From Elymus sibiricus (Eukaryota; Streptophyta; Magnoliopsida; Poales; Poaceae): a stretch of DNA of 64,000 nt. How positions within the stretch are numbered: the first letter of the stretch is position 1; each line of letters opens with the position of its first letter. Under the pieces are notes generated by a model that was not told where the DNA came from, did not search any database, and saw only the letters and a program-made list of their open reading frames with translations. The DNA lies in NCBI GenBank assembly GCA_039707655.1, contig CM077676.1, positions 239,462,866 through 239,526,865 on the forward strand. Direction: 5' to 3'. Positions 58,601 through 64,000 of the stretch are shown here, piece after piece. The position numbers and the translations under genes are program-made.

Positions 58601-59767
58601 AAGGCCCAACATTGGTTTTAACATTTGCCAACATAATAATACTGAATCAAATAATTAATTTGCATAGGGAGTTAGCGCTACCCGAGGATTCTTAATTCAA
58701 CATAATACAGGTGGGCCAGTGCCGATGGTGTTGGCCCAAAACAGAGTCGTTTGCGGCTTCCCCCGGGGAAACTCGGGTCTCAGTTGATGTACGTTGTGCT
58801 CATCCGGTCGTGGCCTGAGACGGGATACGCGTGGCTACTATCAGGGTGTCGGCACGCCGGGAGGTCTTGCTGGACTTGCGTTACCATTGTCGAAATGTCT
58901 TGTGCACCGGGATTCCGAGGATACTTCGGGCTATCTCGAGGTTGAGGTATTTCCACCGCAGCTTGTGTTCGTCTATGATGGGCCAGGTTGGAACACCCCT
59001 GCAGGGTTAAATCTTACGCGAAGACATGCCCGCGGTTATGTGGCGACTTGGATATTTATAACCTCCGGCTGTAGAGAACTTGACACTAATTCTAATTAAA
59101 ATACACCAACCGCGTGCGTAACCGTGATCGTCTCTTTTCGAGGGAGTTCGGGAAGAGAACACGGTGGGGTTATGTTTGACTCGTAAGTAGGTGTTCAGGA
59201 TCACTTCTTGATCATTATTAGTTTGCGACCGTTATGCGTAGTTACTCTTCTTATTCTTGTACTCATAAGTTAGCCACCATACAATGCTTAGTGCTTGCTG
59301 CAACCTCACCACTTTACCCCTGCCATACCCATTTAAGCTTTGATAGTCTTGCTACCCATGGTTATGGGATTGCTGAGTCCTCATGGCTCACAGATTACTA
59401 CAACAACAGATGCAGGTACAGGTAATGCGATGATCTGACGTGAGAGCGATGTGCGTTTGCTTTTGGAGTTCTTCTTCTTCGTCGATCTTGGGATAGGTTC
59501 CGGGTCGGCAGCCTGGGCTAGCAGGGTGGATGTCGTTCGTGTTTTTTATTTGTGTTTCATCCGTAGTGGGATTCTGCTCTTCTGTATGATGTTTGCTATG
59601 TAATGATGTATTCCTGTGATGACTGTATGTATTCGTATGTATCCCCATCTATTATGTACATGGTACGATGTAATGATATTCACCTTGCAAGCGTCTTCGA
59701 TATGCGCTTCTATCCCTGGTGGGGCCTCCAAGTCCCTCGAGGATAGGATCGCATATTGGGCGTGACA
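55605..59767 (+). repeat. LARD-2 5' LTR, 4163 bp
   Basis: It runs from TGTGACGCC to GGGCGTGACA and aligns in reverse with the LARD-1 LTRs, but is about 440 bp shorter. The TATATAA of LARD-1 is not preserved at the matching place (about 56150). GTATAAATGG near 56778 is a possible but unsupported substitute. No gene is present. Confidence 0.9.
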
Positions 59768-59770
59768 AGT

Positions 59771-59782
59771 TGGTATCAGAGC
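59771..59782 (+). other. LARD-2 primer-binding site (tRNA-iMet)
   Basis: TGGTATCAGAGC starts 4 bases after the LTR end. Confidence 0.9.
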
Positions 59783-59962
59783 CGACCCTCGCGGTTACAC
59801 GGATGTTTGTGGACAGGTGCGTGGTCATGTTGTGCATGACATTTGTGACCCGTCGTGGCACACGGCATGGCACATGTGCCGGACTGGATGCACGGACGTA
59901 TGTGCCAAGAGGGAACATTCCTGTGGCCGACGAGGACGTCGGTTCCTCTGAGTGGGGGTGTA

Positions 59963-60226
59963 TGTGATTGCCTAGCTTAATAGGGATGATAGACTACTCA
60001 TATCTATAAGGAATTCCTTCTTTTCTAGGAACCCATTTGGAAAGAACTCCAAAGTTAAGTGTGCTCAGCTTGGAGTAATTTCAGAATGGGTGACCGACCG
60101 GGAACTTGCTCCCGTGTGCGCATGAGTGAGGACAAAGTGCACAGGAAAGACTAGTATTGATCTGTGAGGCCAGTCTAGATCTCGCCAGGAGTAACGACCA
60201 CCGGCGGGTGTGTCCGGGGCGTTATA
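59963..60226 (+). repeat. Cassandra-like LTR inside the LARD-2 interior
   Basis: 264 bp run from TGTGATTGCCTAG to GGGGCGTTATA, equal in length and position to the LARD-1 copy. It contains a 5S-derived segment and is followed by a second primer-site sequence. Confidence 0.75.
60043..60124 (+). pseudogene. 5S-rRNA-derived segment in LARD-2
   Basis: AGAACTCCAAAGTTAAGTG and GAATGGGTGACC then CCGGGAAC follow the 5S rRNA order. Box C has one change from LARD-1 (GAATGG for GGATGG). Confidence 0.78.
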
Positions 60227-60229
60227 AGT

Positions 60230-60241
60230 TGGTATCAGAGC
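60230..60241 (+). other. LARD-2 second primer-binding-site sequence
   Basis: TGGTATCAGAGC lies 3 bases after the Cassandra-like LTR end, matching LARD-1. Confidence 0.8.
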
Positions 60242-63200
60242 CCCCTTGATTGATCGAACCATTGGCGAGTTTAGAAGAAAAAACTATTTTGAGTCTAGCT
60301 ATATATCGGAGAGTAGGAATTCTTTTTACTCCTTATCCCCTTCGTCGCTCTAGTGAGGAATTGTTACGTAGGTGTTTTGGTTCTACTACTCTTCTCACTC
60401 AAATTTTTTTTTAGGATCTCGCGGGTATTTTGGAATCGTTATGATATCGTTGTGACGGGAATTCTGTCTTGGTGCCTCCTGACCGTATGGATTGGACCGG
60501 GCGAGTTGAGCTCCAAGGTGTTCCTGTCACATTCGCTATCGTTTCAGTTCCTGAATACCAGAGGACGCCGACATCGAAACGCTTCTATACTTTTTGTGGT
60601 GGCAAATAGTGCCGTGACTTTTCCCCAGTACTGGAGGAGATAGCTCGGATGATCCACCGTGACTAGTATCGTTGTGTTTTCGAAGGTCTGAGGTAGACGA
60701 ATTTGCAAAGTTTCTCGGTCGTGTGTTAAGGGTTGCGGATGCAGTTGCAGCTGATTAGGTTGTTGTTTGCTGACTAGGTTCCTGGACCCGCAACCTGATC
60801 GCATAACCAAGAAGTTTCAGGAGTTCTTAGGTGGGAATTCAAGTAGTTTCCTAGGATATCTTTCTGACAGATGCATGATATGAGATTGGGGTTCGACGTC
60901 TAGTGGTCCGCCTGCTCACGGTTGTTTTTACAGTGGGTCTCGTTGTGTCTTAAAGAGCCCTTGTAGCTTTGCTACGGTTCGGGGACGCTTCGTAGTCTCG
61001 TACACTACCTTGTACGGATGGCCACTGTAAGATCGAGCCCGTGTGGGCCCCACCACAAAAATTTCGGACGAAATCTCTATCATATGTTTGTTCCGACTTA
61101 TTCTGCAAGCCACATCCTTTGTTTTGTTTTTGTTGTGGTATTCGAGTTGCTTCGAAGTCAAGTGTTGATCCCATTCCTTTCCTAAGTGGTGTTCTCATAT
61201 TTCAATGGGAGTTCTAATCCTTCTTGTTCATCGAGATTGTCGTGACAATTCTTTTGCAACCGACGTGCTTCTCTTCAAGTTAATCCGACCCTTTCAACAT
61301 TGCATGATCAATTCTTAGTTTTCTCAATGGAGTTCATTTCATGCATCTAAGTTGTCTTTATTTTCCCCACCCTCCCACCCTTTTCTTTGCGGAGTCAAAA
61401 TTCTCAAATCAAGTATCCATTTTATTCATGAGAAGTATGTCCATTCTTTTCCTTCAATGTTCTTAACAGGTGATTTCTCGTGAAGATGCTCAGGAGCTAC
61501 AAGTTCGCCATTCTTCGTTCTCGTTTTCTTCTCCGGGCGTCTAAATTCAAGCTTCGTTGTTTATCATATCCCTTTTCGTTGATTCAAATATTTTCCCATG
61601 TTGGAAGTTCGTATCCAAGCTTCTCTTGTTTATTCACCTCTCTCTATTCATATCCGGAGTGCAGAAATTATCTCAGAAGATTCATCTTTCCATTCAGGAT
61701 CCGTTCGACATATTTCGAGGTTGTTATTTCTCTCAAGCCATTTAATAAAACCAGTGCAATTCCTATCTAAAGCAGTTGTTTTCAACGGTGTTTCTTTTGA
61801 GTGGGCCCTAACCCACTGGTCTTTTCCCAGGATCTTACCTGCCTCTTCTAATTCTCCCGGAGTTATTCTCAAATTCTTTCAAAGTTTGACGTAAGAATGA
61901 ATTCTCATCGGTCAAATGTCTTCTCCAAGATCGCTTTCAAATTCTTTTCATCTATGGCTCAACCTTTCTATTCTTCATTAATCCAGAGTGTCTCAAAATT
62001 CTTCATGGTAGCTCTCATTGTCCTTCTCAGCGTTGAAGATCGAAGAAGAGTTTCTCTTAAATTATATCCGTTCCCTTGAAGATTCGTGGTTCTAGCTTCA
62101 TGCCATCCTCTCAAATCATTTCCGATTGTGAGAAATTCTTTTCATACCTATCCAGAGTATTTCAAGAGTTGTTTTCGTTTTGATTCTCCGAAGGCCATCA
62201 TTCCCGAAGATATATTTGTTTTCAACGTTCTGCTCTCAAATTCTTTCGGTGCATCGTTCAAGTATTCTTTAGTCAGTTCGCGATCGCTTCGTTCTCTTGT
62301 ATCTAAATTCCTTCAAGTATCTTCGTTCATTTTCTAATTCTTCCCGGTGACTCCTTCTCTTTTCTTCGTTCATTGTCATTTCTTACGGTGGTTCGTTCAA
62401 GATTCCTCTTCCTTTGTTATCGTATCAATTCATTTGTTCTTTCCAAAATCCTACCGGTGTTTCCTCGAAGATTTCGTCAAGTTGGCGCTATATCTCTATT
62501 CAATCTTTTCAAGAAGAATCAGTAGTATGCAAATCCATTGCTTTTCATCAATTTATTTTGATGAAGGATAGACATATCATAATTCTTATTCTTGTTTCAT
62601 GGAGGTGATTTAATTCCTTCTTCCGGAGTTTGTTCTTGATGAATAAATTCTCGGTTCTAGCTGTTCATCTTTCTTTTCCGGAGTTCCATGTTTTCTCGGT
62701 TATCTCATCGCGAAGCTCCATCTAAATCATTGCAAGGCTTCATCTTGTTCTTTTCAACTTTCATTTCATTTCCATCATCTTGGTAGTTATCCGGAGTTCT
62801 TTGAGAGTTTCTTCATGATCTTTCGTTAAGGATTTAATCCGTTCTCAAAGTCTTCTTCAAGATTCTTGTTGGAGGAGCTCAAGTATTCTTCATCTTGCAT
62901 TTCAAAGTGTAAATTATTTCTACCTTATCTTTTGAGGTGGTATTATGTCCTTCTTGACAATTGGTGTTCATGTTTCATGATTCATAGTTCCCAAGAATGA
63001 GATATGTTAAACCCATCAGTTTCTCTTCGCCCAGGAGATCTTTCAACCCAGCAATCTCTTCGTTGGAATTATCTTGGTATAGTTTTCACATAAAGCCTAT
63101 CCTAAGGATTGGTGCTATTGTGGTGCTTATCAATGATCCAAGTTTCTCCTTCTCTTCTCGATGAAAGAGGTTTTCATCTCTTCGAGATCTCAAGCAATCA

Positions 63201-63720
63201 ATTGTTTCCGTTAGTGGCTGGTTGGCACCTCATAATTTTGAGATATTTTCCATAAGCCCACAACAAGCTTATTCTTTTCGTCATTGATTTTTCAACAACT
63301 CCGTTCAATCCTTCTCTGTAAGTGTGCTTTGGAAATTCAATTGTGGGAGAAGTTGTCATTTTCTTCTCCGTTCTTTTCGTTCCAATGATCTAGCTTCTAT
63401 TCTTTTGTTCCGGAGGCATTGTGGTGTTTCTCTCTTCGACCCATTATCTCGTTTCGCCAAGATCATGTTATTTCCTTGCTTATCCATTTTACCGGAGTGT
63501 TATGTCATCTTTTCAAGTTCTTTTCATCTTATCAAGCTCTGCTTCTCTTTTAAACCGGAGTGTTGTCCGAATTCTTTCTTGCCCTTGTGCCATTCTTCAT
63601 CTTTTTGCAACCTCCAAGGCTCGTTGGTTTCACTCGTTTGTCAAAGAAGCAACTTTGTTTTACCTCTTCCTCTTCATCTTCCGGTTCCTTCCTAAGATCT
63701 CGGGTCGAGATCTTCTGTTA
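60242..63720 (+). other. LARD-2 interior, non-coding
   Basis: T/C-rich, with stops in all frames and no recognisable protein. It is the counterpart of 42214-45513 in LARD-1. Confidence 0.8.
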
Positions 63721-63732
63721 GTAGGGGAGAGT
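63721..63732 (+). other. LARD-2 polypurine tract
   Basis: GTAGGGGAGAGT, directly before the 3' LTR; LARD-1 has GTGGAGGAGAGT. Confidence 0.75.
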
Positions 63733-64000
63733 TGTGACGCCCCGAGACCGATGCTCCAGATGTCTTCCTTTTATTCGTCGTCGTTGCCATGTCAGTCGCT
63801 TGCATGTTGCACTTGGCGATGTCATCATGTGCATTTCATCCGCATGTTTTTCAAAACTTGCATCCGTTCGTAGTGTTTTTCTCTCCGTTCCTTCCGTTGT
63901 CCGTTTCGAGACACGACACACTCGCACGCGCCCGTGGCACCTCCGAAATATTATTTTATAAGTGGGAAAAAAATTCTCGGAATGAGTTGAAAGTTGGCGT
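63733..64000 (+). repeat. LARD-2 3' LTR, first 268 bp
   Basis: It matches 55605 onward with few differences and is cut by the window edge. Confidence 0.92.

Larger units (their letters stand above)
55605..64000 (+). mobile_element. LARD-2: second Sukkula-like non-coding retroelement, right end outside window
   Basis: The LTR starts TGTGACGCCCCGAGACCGATG at 55605 and again at 63733. A primer site follows the first LTR and a purine tract precedes the second. It is in plus orientation, opposite to LARD-1, with the same organisation: 4163-bp LTR, Cassandra-like segment, CT-rich interior of 3965 bp and no coding frames. CCAAA (55600-55604) should be one copy of the target duplication. It differs much more from LARD-1 than the two LTRs of LARD-1 differ from each other, so the copies are not a recent duplication. 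Confidence 0.9.

Overview
The window looks like intergenic DNA from a large grass genome, most likely wheat, barley or a close Triticeae relative. It consists almost entirely of nested transposable elements. I found no ordinary host gene, no functional rRNA or tRNA gene and no CRISPR array. The Triticeae call rests on two very long-LTR, non-coding elements. Their LTR ends resemble, from memory, the barley/wheat LARD family Sukkula. The CACTA, Tat-type and antisense-ORF element styles fit the same group.

Layout. (1) 1-9112, minus strand: a retroelement with LTRs of about 4.6 kb (left LTR cut by the window edge, right LTR 4527-9112). Its 3.3 kb interior has no gag or pol. It carries two diverged tandem paralogous genes, each with its own TATA box, and a small membrane-protein gene on the opposite strand. 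(2) 9113-35601, minus strand: an old, broken Tat-lineage Ty3/gypsy element (ORF1, gag, protease, RT, two RNase H domains, integrase). It is the host for most other insertions. (3) 10367-28844, plus strand: a non-autonomous LTR element inserted into that integrase. It has three 487-bp LTRs and two interiors, with one 5-bp target duplication (ATGGG) around the whole array. Each interior has a gag-protease frame and, on the opposite strand, an intron-containing gene resembling the 'putative gypsy type transposon' family (PF04195). (4) From 35602, plus strand: a CACTA (En/Spm-type) DNA transposon inserted in the Tat ORF1. It has subterminal repeats, a small coiled-coil/membrane protein gene and a TNP2 transposase with DUF4218 and DUF4216 regions. 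(5) 37595-50594, minus strand: a complete 13,000-bp LARD inserted in the transposase, flanked by the duplication ATGCC. (6) 53998-55604: poorly assigned sequence with CACTA-type repeats, a promoter-like stretch and the start of an unknown reading frame. (7) 55605-64000, plus strand: a second LARD in opposite orientation, cut by the right edge.

Order of events. The Tat element came first. The left long-LTR element, the three-LTR array and the CACTA then inserted into it. LARD-1 inserted into the CACTA. LARD-2 broke an unknown sequence.

Most notable are the two-plus-one gene cargo of the left element, the 5S-rRNA-containing Cassandra-like LTR with a second primer-binding site inside both LARDs, and the antisense intron-containing gene kept in both interiors of the three-LTR array. 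All comparisons were made by reading, with no database search. Family names are from recognition and should be treated so.
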